Shown here: one piece after another, positions 1 through 5,468 of the stretch | Position numbering within the stretch: the stretch's first letter is position 1 | How the letters are laid out: each line of letters starts with the position of its first letter | DNA from: Defluviitaleaceae bacterium | Lineage (GTDB): Bacteria; Bacillota; Clostridia; Lachnospirales; UBA5962 | Assembly (NCBI GenBank): GCA_009787435.1 | Contig: WRFW01000188.1 | Location: 1 to 11,297 of the forward strand | Length of the DNA: 11,297 bases | Reading direction: 5' to 3' | Translations under genes and position numbers: made by a program | Notes under the pieces: model-generated | Databases searched by the model: none | What the model saw: only the letters and a program-made list of their open reading frames with translations | Told to the model about the DNA's origin: nothing

Positions 1-1752
1 TTTTGGTGGCATTCTAAACAACATGGCTCTAAAACAATAAAGCTTTACAATTCTTTCACCATTTTGTTTTGGTGGCATTCTAAACAACATGGCTCTAAAA
101 CCCATGATTAATTTCGGCACGGGAACGCAAGGTTTTGGTGGCATTCTAAACAACATGGCTCTAAAACCAACGTCTGCACCTCTTATTCTTGCTGTATGTT
201 TTGGTGGCATTCTAAACAACATGGCTCTAAAACTAAGCTCATCTCGCTCTACAGTTTCCTTGAGTTTTGGTGGCATTCTAAACAACATGGCTCTAAAACT
301 TATCTCTGGAGTTATTGAGGGGTTAACTGGTTTTGGTGGCATTCTAAACAACATGGCTCTAAAACTGGTGTGAGTTGGAAAACGTTAAAGCCACAGTTTT
401 GGTGGCATTCTAAACAACATGGCTCTAAAACGTACAATATATCAAAACGGCGAAAGAATTGGTTTTGGTGGCATTCTAAACAACATGGCTCTAAAACATA
501 TATTGAACGCATTTGCCAGATTAATATGTTTTGGTGGCATTCTAAACAACATGGCTCTAAAACAAAATTTGGACCCAAAGGAGCAATAGGAGGGTTTTGG
601 TGGCATTCTAAACAACATGGCTCTAAAACAAACCTTATCTTTATTCACATGGTCATAAAGTTTTGGTGGCATTCTAAACAACATGGCTCTAAAACTTGTT
701 CCTCTTTAAATATAGTATAATTCCAGTTTTGGTGGCATTCTAAACAACATGGCTCTAAAACATACCAATGTTGAATATGTGCCAAGAGCGGGTTTTGGTG
801 GCATTCTAAACAACATGGCTCTAAAACCATTTAATACTCCTATTCAAAAAAAATTTTGTTTTGGTGGCATTCTAAACAACATGGCTCTAAAACTAGCTTG
901 TGGTGTTGGTTTTAGCTTCCCAGGTTTTGGTGGCATTCTAAACAACATGGCTCTAAAACTAAGTACCCAAGCACGTCGTTTATCAAATTGTTTTGGTGGC
1001 ATTCTAAACAACATGGCTCTAAAACAGTACAAACCTCTACTAGATGAATTTAAAAGTTTTGGTGGCATTCTAAACAACATGGCTCTAAAACCCAGGCTCC
1101 GGCTATACGAGTGAACAACTCGTTTTGGTGGCATTCTAAACAACATGGCTCTAAAACCCTATGCTATCACAAAAGTTTCGCAAGGGGGTTTTGGTGGCAT
1201 TCTAAACAACATGGCTCTAAAACGATTAGTGATATATATTTCATCTATCATGTGTTTTGGTGGCATTCTAAACAACATGGCTCTAAAACCAATTATTACA
1301 TTGATATGATGACCGCGACGTTTTGGTGGCATTCTAAACAACATGGCTCTAAAACACAGTGTTTGATTCTTCAACCGTTATAACAGTTTTGGTGGCATTC
1401 TAAACAACATGGCTCTAAAACATACGACAGCACAATTCATTACGTAGAGCAGTTTTGGTGGCATTCTAAACAACATGGCTCTAAAACCTCAATTTTTGAA
1501 AGATCGATTTGGAGATTGTTTTGGTGGCATTCTAAACAACATGGCTCTAAAACGGTGTAGGTGGCGGTGCTGGTTGCGGTGGTGTTTTGGTGGCATTCTA
1601 AACAACATGGCTCTAAAACGGAGTGAAGAGTTAATTAGTGGCGGCGACTTGTTTTGGTGGCATTCTAAACAACATGGCTCTAAAACCCAGTTCTGCCCTG
1701 TTTCTAATTCAGCATTGTTTTGGTGGCATTCTAAACAACATGGCTCTAAAAC
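1..1752 (-). CRISPR. Type II-A CRISPR array, 27 repeats and 26 spacers, left end open
   Basis: Repeats of 36 bp recur every 66 bp from the window edge to 1752. In crRNA sense (minus strand) each starts GTTTTAGAGCCATGTTG and ends CCACCAAAAC, very close to the S. pyogenes II-A repeat. All copies look identical; the first lacks only its outer base because the window begins there. Twenty-five spacers are 30 nt and one (1620-1650) is 31 nt. No degenerate terminal repeat is seen on the left, so the leader-distal end probably lies outside the window. Direction is set by three things: the repeat's GTTTTAGAGC end, its pairing with the plus-strand tracrRNA, and the leader on the right. The newest spacers are therefore at about 1687-1716 and 1620-1650. 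No two spacers are alike and none obviously matches elsewhere in the window. Invaders cannot be named from sequence alone. Confidence 0.99.
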
Positions 1753-1870
1753 CTCGTAAGTACATAAATTATGTAAAAGGCTTTAGATTTTTTCCATTTG
1801 GATTGGCATTCCTTCAGTTTAGAATTGATTAAATTCAATTTATATATGCGTAATTCTTCAATAATGCAAA
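1753..1870 (-). promoter_or_regulatory. CRISPR leader
   Basis: This is the AT-rich, non-coding stretch directly upstream (minus sense) of the leader-proximal repeat. The minus-strand bases touching the repeat read CTTACGAG. They closely resemble the leader-anchoring sequence (CTACGAG) that S. pyogenes-type II-A systems use to place new spacers at the first repeat. The leader also contains the likely pre-crRNA promoter (1841-1869) and a short inverted repeat, AATTGA/TCAATT at 1823-1828 and 1835-1840, around the expected start site. The upstream limit of the leader is a guess based on the promoter. Confidence 0.85.
1841..1869 (-). promoter_or_regulatory. Candidate pre-crRNA promoter in the leader
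   Basis: On the minus strand a TTGCAT -35 box (1864-1869) is followed, after exactly 17 bp, by a TATATA -10 box (1841-1846). Transcription would start near 1834 and reach the first repeat after about 80 nt, a reasonable leader transcript length. Both boxes depart from consensus and the region is very AT-rich, so chance matches are possible. Confidence 0.55.
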
Positions 1871-1965
1871 ATTAAAGTTGACAAAATTATTAAAGAAAAA
1901 ATTAAACCGATATAACAAAATTTAAATAAAATTATCTTTTCATAACTTTATTTGCCATGTATTCA

Positions 1966-2130
1966 TTAAATTTCTTTTCTATAATAAGCTATATCTTCTT
2001 CATCCATTTCGGCTTCAAGTGCATTTATAAAATCATTTAAAGCCCTTTCTCTATCATCGCTTGGCAATTGTCTTAAAAACTTTAATTGGTGTAACCTTCT
2101 TCGTTGTTCTACAGTCAATGAGATAAGCAT
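1966..2130 (-). CDS. Small CRISPR-adjacent protein, 54 aa, paralogue of the 2181-2378 and 10022-10195 genes
   Basis: The gene begins with ATG at 2130, preceded by AAGGAG at a 7-nt spacing, and ends with TAA at 1966-1968. The predicted protein is short, charged and probably all-helical, with no signal peptide or membrane segment. Its core reads TVEQRRRLHQL, then FINALEAEMDEEDIAY. This aligns without gaps to the neighbouring gene at 2181-2378 (SVEQKRRLY, then FIDALITEMDAEDIS), so the two are clear paralogues. It is second in a two-gene unit, 50 bp behind its sister and just upstream of the CRISPR leader; no terminator is visible before the leader. I do not recognise a named family. Possible roles are a regulator of the locus, an adaptation accessory, or an unrelated small regulator inserted here. 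The coding call rests on the ribosome binding site and the conserved paralogue pattern. Confidence 0.85.
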   Translation of the reverse strand: MLISLTVEQRRRLHQLKFLRQLPSDDRERALNDFINALEAEMDEEDIAYYRKEI

Positions 2131-2180
2131 TAACTATCTCCTTTGATTTCTTAATCAATACAAGACTTTTAATATTAAAT

Positions 2181-2378
2181 TTAATCTTTCAATGAATCTA
2201 TCCTTTTTTGAACTTGCTTTTCAACGTGAGAAATATCCTCAGCGTCCATTTCGGTTATAAGAGCATCTATAAAAGTATCTAAAGTTTTTTCTCTTTCTTT
2301 TTCTGGCAAATTTTTAGCTAAAAGCAAAGGGTATAACCTTCTTTTTTGTTCTACAGAAATTTCTTTGCCGCTCGGCAT
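2181..2378 (-). CDS. Small CRISPR-adjacent protein, 65 aa, family of three in this window
   Basis: The ATG start at 2378 has a perfect AAGGAGG ribosome binding site 7 nt upstream. The protein is predicted to be helical, soluble and highly charged, with two probable amphipathic helices: an EQKRRLY-containing segment (about residues 9-23) and FIDALITEMDAEDISHVEK (about 36-54). The C-terminal helix motif, F/L-I-x(5)-E/A-M-D-x-E-D/E-I, is shared with the genes at 1966-2130 and 10022-10195. It is the first gene behind a strong promoter (2493-2521) with a 5' untranslated region of about 108 nt. It lies between csn2 and the array leader, a place normally empty in type II-A loci. Function is unknown. 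The acidic helix-loop pattern fits a small protein-binding or regulatory protein, but no DNA-binding motif can be asserted. Confidence 0.9.
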   Translation of the reverse strand: MPSGKEISVEQKRRLYPLLLAKNLPEKEREKTLDTFIDALITEMDAEDISHVEKQVQKRIDSLKD

Positions 2379-2492
2379 ATGTTTACCTCCTTAATTCATC
2401 TAGCTAAGAAAATTGAAAAAAATTAATCTATAGCTAAAATCAGAAATACTAATTTTCACAAAAAATGAAAATTTTATGTTTCAATTAATGCT

Positions 2493-2521
2493 ATTATACT
2501 ACATTACCTTAATAAAGTCAA
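2493..2521 (-). promoter_or_regulatory. Sigma-A promoter for the two small genes
   Basis: On the minus strand TTGACT (2516-2521) and TATAAT (2493-2498) are separated by exactly 17 bp, one mismatch from the full consensus. Transcription should start near 2486, about 108 nt before the 2378 start codon. The leader RNA can form a hairpin with arms AATTTTCA and TGAAAATT near its 5' end. This unit is therefore expressed independently of csn2, and without a visible terminator it could continue into the CRISPR leader and array. Confidence 0.85.
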
Positions 2522-2711
2522 GCAGTTTACTAACTTTATCTTGTTTGAGCATAAAAAACAAATTAAGAAAGCAACCATAATTAAGAAAAATTTAAATTGA
2601 GTATCGCTAAAAACAACCGAAGAGAGTTTTTAGCTCACCCAAGCAACCCAAAGAACGTGCTATCTTTAATACACCTTTTAAAAAAAATTAGCGGTCTTTA
2701 GAGGTGCTTGA
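2522..2711 (-). other. Non-coding gap after csn2 with a 9-bp hairpin
   Basis: No supported gene lies here. The clearest structure is an inverted repeat, GCTAAAAAC at 2606-2614 and GTTTTTAGC at 2626-2634, with an 11-nt loop. It is placed to end the cas1-cas2-csn2 transcript, but no U-run follows the stem on the minus strand, so it is a weak terminator at best. A looser pairing of CACCT and AGGTG also flanks the segment just after the csn2 stop codon. Confidence 0.4.
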
Positions 2712-3389
2712 TTAATCTTTAAGACCTGTTTCTAAGACCACAAAATCATCATCTATCACTACTTGTTTTGCTGTTTTAGGAACTTCAAACTGTGCATTAT
2801 CAAATAGAACCATTATTATATTTTGCAATCTCACATATTCATATAAAGAAACTAATTCTTCATAGCTTAAATATGTGCCTAAGTTTACAAAAATTAAAAT
2901 TTTTCTTTTAGTTAAATATTTGAAAACTTGTATTATCTCTAGCGTACGTTCAAAAATAGAATCGCTTTTTATTTCAACTTGTATGCCCAAAGCTTTAAAA
3001 GCCTCTTGCAAAGTTATTTCATCGCTTTCTAAATCTATTTCAAAATGCAAAATTTCTTTATTTATAATTCCAGTAACTTGCCCTAATAAATTTTCTATCT
3101 CTGTTTTGATTTCTGGATTTTCAGAGATTTGCTGTTCTAAGTCTTTATAAATTAGCTTTAAAACAGATGCAGAGTTCACATCATAGCCTAAAATGTCTGT
3201 AATTATCATCAGTTCATCTGCTTTAAGCTGATTATACTTATTATCAAATAGTTTTATATCTGTTGTTTCTTCTGTATATTGATAAATTCCTTGAATTACT
3301 TTTGCAAACACAACTCTATTTTCTATAACTATACTAGTTAGACTAGCTAAAGCTATAGGCTCTTCAAGCATATTAAAGTTAATATTCAT
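2712..3389 (-). CDS. csn2: Csn2, type II-A spacer-acquisition protein
   Basis: This is a 225-residue protein of the short Csn2 (Csn2A) form; the S. pyogenes protein has about 220 residues. Family-wide stretches are evident: MNINFNMLEEPI at the start, a TDILGYDVNSASVLKLI segment near residue 64, and IFERTLEIIQVFKYLTKRK followed by ILIFVNLGTYL near residues 144-175. Csn2 forms a ring-shaped tetramer that slides onto double-stranded DNA ends and acts with Cas1, Cas2 and Cas9 in spacer acquisition; its presence defines subtype II-A. The ATG lies 2 nt after the cas2 stop, so translation is probably coupled to cas2. It is the last gene of the cas1-cas2-csn2 unit. No residue appears missing, and length and register support a complete gene. 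Confidence 0.97.
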   Translation of the reverse strand: MNINFNMLEEPIALASLTSIVIENRVVFAKVIQGIYQYTEETTDIKLFDNKYNQLKADELMIITDILGYDVNSASVLKLIYKDLEQQISENPEIKTEIENLLGQVTGIINKEILHFEIDLESDEITLQEAFKALGIQVEIKSDSIFERTLEIIQVFKYLTKRKILIFVNLGTYLSYEELVSLYEYVRLQNIIMVLFDNAQFEVPKTAKQVVIDDDFVVLETGLKD

Positions 3390-3391
3390 AA

Positions 3392-3778
3392 CTACTCGCT
3401 TTCAGAAAGTTTATTTTTCGTGTCTGATTCATTTGAAACTTCTTCTAAAGGACTTTTTCCTAAAAACACAACTCTTTCATCTGAATTTGCAACACTCATA
3501 TCTTTTTCACCGTGAAGATATTCCATTCTTGCATATTGTTTTTCTGTAACTTTTAAAACTGTTACAAAACCTTTTGTTGGCTTATTCTTTTTTATTCTAC
3601 CCATCATAGCTGTGTTTGCTGTATCGTTAAGCAGAAGTTTTGTGTATATAGAATATTGATGCATTAAAAAGCCTTCAGCAAGTAAAAATTTGCGGAAACG
3701 CCTATATTGTCTTCTATCGTCAGTAGTTAGTGTTGGCATATCAAACATTAATAATAATCTCATAAATCTATAATTCAT
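3392..3778 (-). CDS. cas2: Cas2, integrase-complex subunit
   Basis: Cas2 dimers bridge two Cas1 dimers in the complex that inserts new spacers. The start at 3778 gives 128 residues beginning MNYRFMRLLLMFDMPTLT, matching the usual II-A N-terminus (MSYRYMRMILMFDMP in S. pyogenes). A GGGGGT ribosome binding site lies directly upstream, inside the last cas1 codons, and the start is 1 nt after the cas1 stop. An upstream in-frame ATG at 3820 would add 14 residues lying inside cas1 and lacking family similarity, so it was rejected. The ferredoxin-like core carries the typical FRKFLLAEGF, MHQYSIYTKLLL, and VTEKQYARMEYL segments. After VVFLG the protein has a Ser/Glu-rich tail (about residues 107-128), longer than the roughly 113-residue streptococcal protein. 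Confidence 0.97.
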   Translation of the reverse strand: MNYRFMRLLLMFDMPTLTTDDRRQYRRFRKFLLAEGFLMHQYSIYTKLLLNDTANTAMMGRIKKNKPTKGFVTVLKVTEKQYARMEYLHGEKDMSVANSDERVVFLGKSPLEEVSNESDTKNKLSESE

Positions 3779-3779
3779 T

Positions 3780-4649
3780 TTACCCCCATTCAAATTTAGG
3801 CAATATTTTGCCTTCGCCATTTAAGTATGAAATCACTGTTTTCACAAAATGGCTAACTATGTTGTTTAAATACATTTGTGAATTTTGATATTCATATGTT
3901 TTTCTAAATAATTCAAAAAGATGCCCTTTTATAACAGTAAAACTTTTATCACGATTTTGGTATACAATTTCATCAACAATAAGTCTAAAAGGTTCCATTA
4001 AATCACTTGCTAAGTTAAAAGGGTTAAACTGGCTATGATGATTAATGCCAAGCTGTGTAACACAACCACATTTCACAATTTCTCTAGCAAAAATAGACAT
4101 AATTAAAGTGTATCCATAATCAAGCCCTGCATTTATATCATTTGAATCTTCTCTACTAAAACCATTACCATATAATGTGTTGAAAAATATACGAGCGGCA
4201 TGCCCCTCTCTATTGCTTGAATCATCTAACTCTAATTCATTTAAAAGCTTTTCTATAGCTTTAGATTTTTCTTCAAAACCAAAGTGTTCTAAAAATATAC
4301 TTTGGTTTTCAATTTTTTGCTGCAAAATATTATAAGTAGCTGTTTCTTTTAACTCTTCTTCCCAGCTTATTTGCTTTGTGAGCGTTAGTGAGGAATCATG
4401 CCTGCCATAATAAGGCATGAGTTGTGCGGAAGGCAAACGTTTACTATCGCAAAAAATAACGCCAATATTATGTTCCACAAGCTTAGAAATTAGCATACTT
4501 GTAATTGCTATGTCTGTTGTTTCTAATATTAATAAGTCTATCTCTGTTAAGTGGATAACTTCCATTTGGCTTGCTGATTTAAAAGTAAGGTGATTATTTT
4601 TATAAGCAAGCTTGCTATGTTCATTTACTACTATAGTTCTAAAACCCAT
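3780..4649 (-). CDS. cas1: Cas1, CRISPR integrase
   Basis: Cas1 is the metal-dependent integrase that joins prespacers to the leader-proximal repeat. With the start at 4649 it has 289 residues and begins MGFRTIVVNEHSKLAYKNNH, matching II-A Cas1 (288 residues in S. pyogenes). The start is preceded by AAAGGA about 10 nt upstream; an in-frame ATG at 4679 has no ribosome binding site and adds residues outside the family pattern. The metal-site residues fit the family: Glu148 in REGHAAR, His204 in GINHHSQFNPFN, and Glu219 in DLMEPFR, equivalent to E149/H205/E220 of S. pyogenes. It heads a three-gene unit with cas2 and csn2. It is separated from cas9 by the plus-strand tracrRNA block, so it needs its own promoter in 4650-4806 or read-through from cas9. 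Only weak promoter-like boxes are visible there. Confidence 0.98.
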   Translation of the reverse strand: MGFRTIVVNEHSKLAYKNNHLTFKSASQMEVIHLTEIDLLILETTDIAITSMLISKLVEHNIGVIFCDSKRLPSAQLMPYYGRHDSSLTLTKQISWEEELKETATYNILQQKIENQSIFLEHFGFEEKSKAIEKLLNELELDDSSNREGHAARIFFNTLYGNGFSREDSNDINAGLDYGYTLIMSIFAREIVKCGCVTQLGINHHSQFNPFNLASDLMEPFRLIVDEIVYQNRDKSFTVIKGHLFELFRKTYEYQNSQMYLNNIVSHFVKTVISYLNGEGKILPKFEWG

Positions 4650-4806
4650 ATTTAAAAGTTCCTTTAAGTTAAGTTTCATTTAGAAAAAGTGTCATACTAG
4701 CATTTTTAAAGCAAGAATTAAATCATATTCAGACAAGAAAAATAAAGTTTTTTGCTAAAAATAACTTACTAGCAATTTATTGAAAAAAATTACAAAAAAG
4801 TTTTTA

Positions 4807-4836
4807 TTGACAAACACAATAAAAATATGTTATAAT
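4807..4836 (+). promoter_or_regulatory. tracrRNA promoter, extended -10
   Basis: A perfect TTGACA (4807-4812) and a perfect TATAAT (4831-4836) are 18 bp apart. The -10 box is preceded by TGT, a full TGn extended -10 element. Start of transcription is expected near 4843, just before the anti-repeat. By consensus match this is the strongest promoter in the window. It is also the only one seen upstream of the three small plus-strand genes. Confidence 0.93.
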
Positions 4837-4842
4837 TAAATT

Positions 4843-4946
4843 GTTGATTGGAGGCATTCTAAACAACATGGCAAGTTAAAATAAGCTCCCTATTGAATTA
4901 GGGTATCCAAATGCGTAAACATCATAGAGCGTTATCGCTCTTTTTT
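4843..4946 (+). ncRNA. tracrRNA
   Basis: The anti-repeat at 4853-4872 is a perfect 20-nt match to the plus-strand repeat (GGCATTCTAAACAACATGGC) and so pairs without mismatch with crRNA. The next bases, AAGTTAAAAT, reproduce the S. pyogenes bulge and lower stem, pairing UAAAAU with the crRNA GUUUUA end. The nexus region that follows differs from streptococcal types: it has a CCCTA/TAGGG stem (4888-4892 and 4899-4903) with a 6-nt TTGAAT loop. A short unstructured linker follows, and the RNA ends in the hairpin AGAGCG-TTAT-CGCTCT and a U-run. The exact 5' end is inferred from the promoter. It should pair with pre-crRNA for RNase III processing and bind Cas9. It lies on the strand opposite the cas genes, between cas9 and cas1. 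Confidence 0.96.
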
Positions 4947-4947
4947 T
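4926..4947 (+). terminator. Intrinsic terminator ending the tracrRNA
   Basis: The stem AGAGCG (4926-4931) and CGCTCT (4936-4941) closes a TTAT loop and overlaps a run of seven T (4941-4947). It doubles as the 3' hairpin of the tracrRNA. The first small gene starts only 17 bases after the U-run with no room for a promoter, so incomplete termination here would set how much of the small genes is expressed. Confidence 0.9.
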
Positions 4948-4963
4948 ATAACGAGGAGACATT

Positions 4964-5146
4964 ATGACAAAACAGGAAAATCTCCAATATACTAGCTTTA
5001 TACGTGCTATGTATATTTTGGGGCATGATGATATTGCTGACAAAATACTAAATAGCGATGAAGAAGAGATTAAAAAATTTTTGGAAGAACTAAAGCAAAA
5101 ATATAAAGGAGTGCAACTTCATGGGGATGACAAACAACCAATTTAA
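4964..5146 (+). CDS. Small acidic helical protein, 60 aa, first gene behind the tracrRNA
   Basis: The ATG follows a GAGGAG ribosome binding site at a 5-nt spacing. The protein is soluble, slightly acidic and predicted helical: a segment around FIRAMYILG (residues 12-20), an acidic stretch (NSDEEEIKKFLEELKQKYK, about 30-48) and a polar tail ending in DDKQPI. There is no signal peptide, membrane segment or recognisable catalytic motif. It is the first of three plus-strand genes that follow the tracrRNA terminator without an intervening promoter, so read-through from the tracrRNA promoter is the likely source of mRNA. Its 3' end overlaps the next gene by 26 bp, suggesting coupled translation. 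I do not recognise the family. Small acidic proteins beside a Cas9 locus could be inhibitors, regulators or mobile-element remnants; the sequence does not decide. Confidence 0.8.
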   Translation: MTKQENLQYTSFIRAMYILGHDDIADKILNSDEEEIKKFLEELKQKYKGVQLHGDDKQPI

Positions 5147-5273
5147 AGCTTTTGTTAAACAAGTTAATTCTAGGATAGACCTAGCATTAGAAAAAAAAGA
5201 TAGCGACCCGCAAAAAGCACTAGAGGAAATTGAAAAAATAAGAGAAGATTTGCAAATTGCTTTAGAAGACTAA
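5121..5273 (+). CDS. Small helical protein, 50 aa, second gene of the tracrRNA-linked cluster
   Basis: The ATG at 5121 has AAAGGAG about 9 nt upstream, placed inside the end of the preceding gene; a second ATG at 5127 (MTNNQF) is possible but has a poorer spacing. The protein is slightly acidic and probably a helical hairpin: NNQFKAFVKQVNSRIDLALE, a short turn with DSDPQ, then ALEEIEKIREDLQIALED ending right at the stop. Short proteins with an 'xxNxQF' start and a 'DLQxxLED' end are, from memory, common as unannotated small genes in Bacillota accessory regions, but I cannot verify this here. It overlaps the first gene by 26 bp and is followed after 31 bp by the third. Function is unknown. Confidence 0.82.
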   Translation: MGMTNNQFKAFVKQVNSRIDLALEKKDSDPQKALEEIEKIREDLQIALED

Positions 5274-5304
5274 CTTAATTTTTTACATAAGGAGGAAAGT
5301 TCTA

Positions 5305-5442
5305 ATGGGAAAATATGAGCTGGAAAATATAAATAATTTCATTATAAACATTTTGGAAAGCCCGCATTTAACTGATGCACAAAAAGTAGAAATCTTACTG
5401 AAAACTGCTAGAGAAAATAACAGGAAAGATAAAGAGGGTTAA
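5305..5442 (+). CDS. Small helical protein, 45 aa, third gene of the tracrRNA-linked cluster
   Basis: The ATG at 5305 is preceded by AAGGAGG at an optimal spacing of about 9 nt, among the best ribosome binding sites in the window, which argues that this very short frame is translated. The product is near neutral, with a hydrophobic stretch INNFIINILESPHL (about residues 9-22) and a basic/polar end (TARENNRKDKEG). The stop codon at 5440-5442 falls in the loop of the terminator that closes the unit, a compact arrangement. No family is recognised, and no similarity is evident to the two preceding genes or to the three minus-strand small genes. Its role can only be guessed from the shared transcript with the tracrRNA. 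Confidence 0.75.
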   Translation: MGKYELENINNFIINILESPHLTDAQKVEILLKTARENNRKDKEG

Positions 5443-5463
5443 ATTACCTCTTTATCTTTTTTT
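5428..5463 (+). terminator. Strong intrinsic terminator between the small genes and cas9
   Basis: A perfect 10-bp stem, GATAAAGAGG (5428-5437) with CCTCTTTATC (5447-5456), encloses a 9-nt loop and runs into seven T. It ends the plus-strand unit and includes the last codons of the third small gene. In the opposite direction it lies 13 bp after the cas9 stop, but only TTTCC follows the stem there, so it would stop cas9 transcripts less well. That leaves room for read-through towards cas1. Confidence 0.92.
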
Positions 5464-5468
5464 AATTC

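Noticed and set aside
89..1832. Several open frames on both strands through the array, with recurring peptides such as FGGILNNMALK and CFRAMLFRMPPK
   Set aside because: They are products of translating the 36-bp CRISPR repeat, whose 66-bp period keeps frames open; no ribosome binding sites or independent coding signal.
1878..1883. TTGACA on the plus strand beside the leader as a promoter
   Set aside because: No acceptable -10 box at 16-19 bp; the nearest TATAAC is 27 bp away, and there is no plus-strand gene downstream.
2520..2600. 24-codon hydrophobic minus-strand frame starting MVAFLICF
   Set aside because: No ribosome binding site, and it overlaps the strong promoter of the small-gene unit.
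2875..3150. Plus-strand open frame inside csn2
   Set aside because: It lies antisense to a well-conserved gene and has no ribosome binding site or family resemblance.
3779..3820. Upstream ATG at 3820 for cas2
   Set aside because: It would overlap the end of cas1 by 41 bp and add residues foreign to Cas2; the 3778 start matches the family.
4650..4679. Upstream ATG at 4679 for cas1
   Set aside because: No ribosome binding site precedes it, the added ten residues do not match the Cas1 N-terminus, and the 4649 start has AAAGGA at a good distance.
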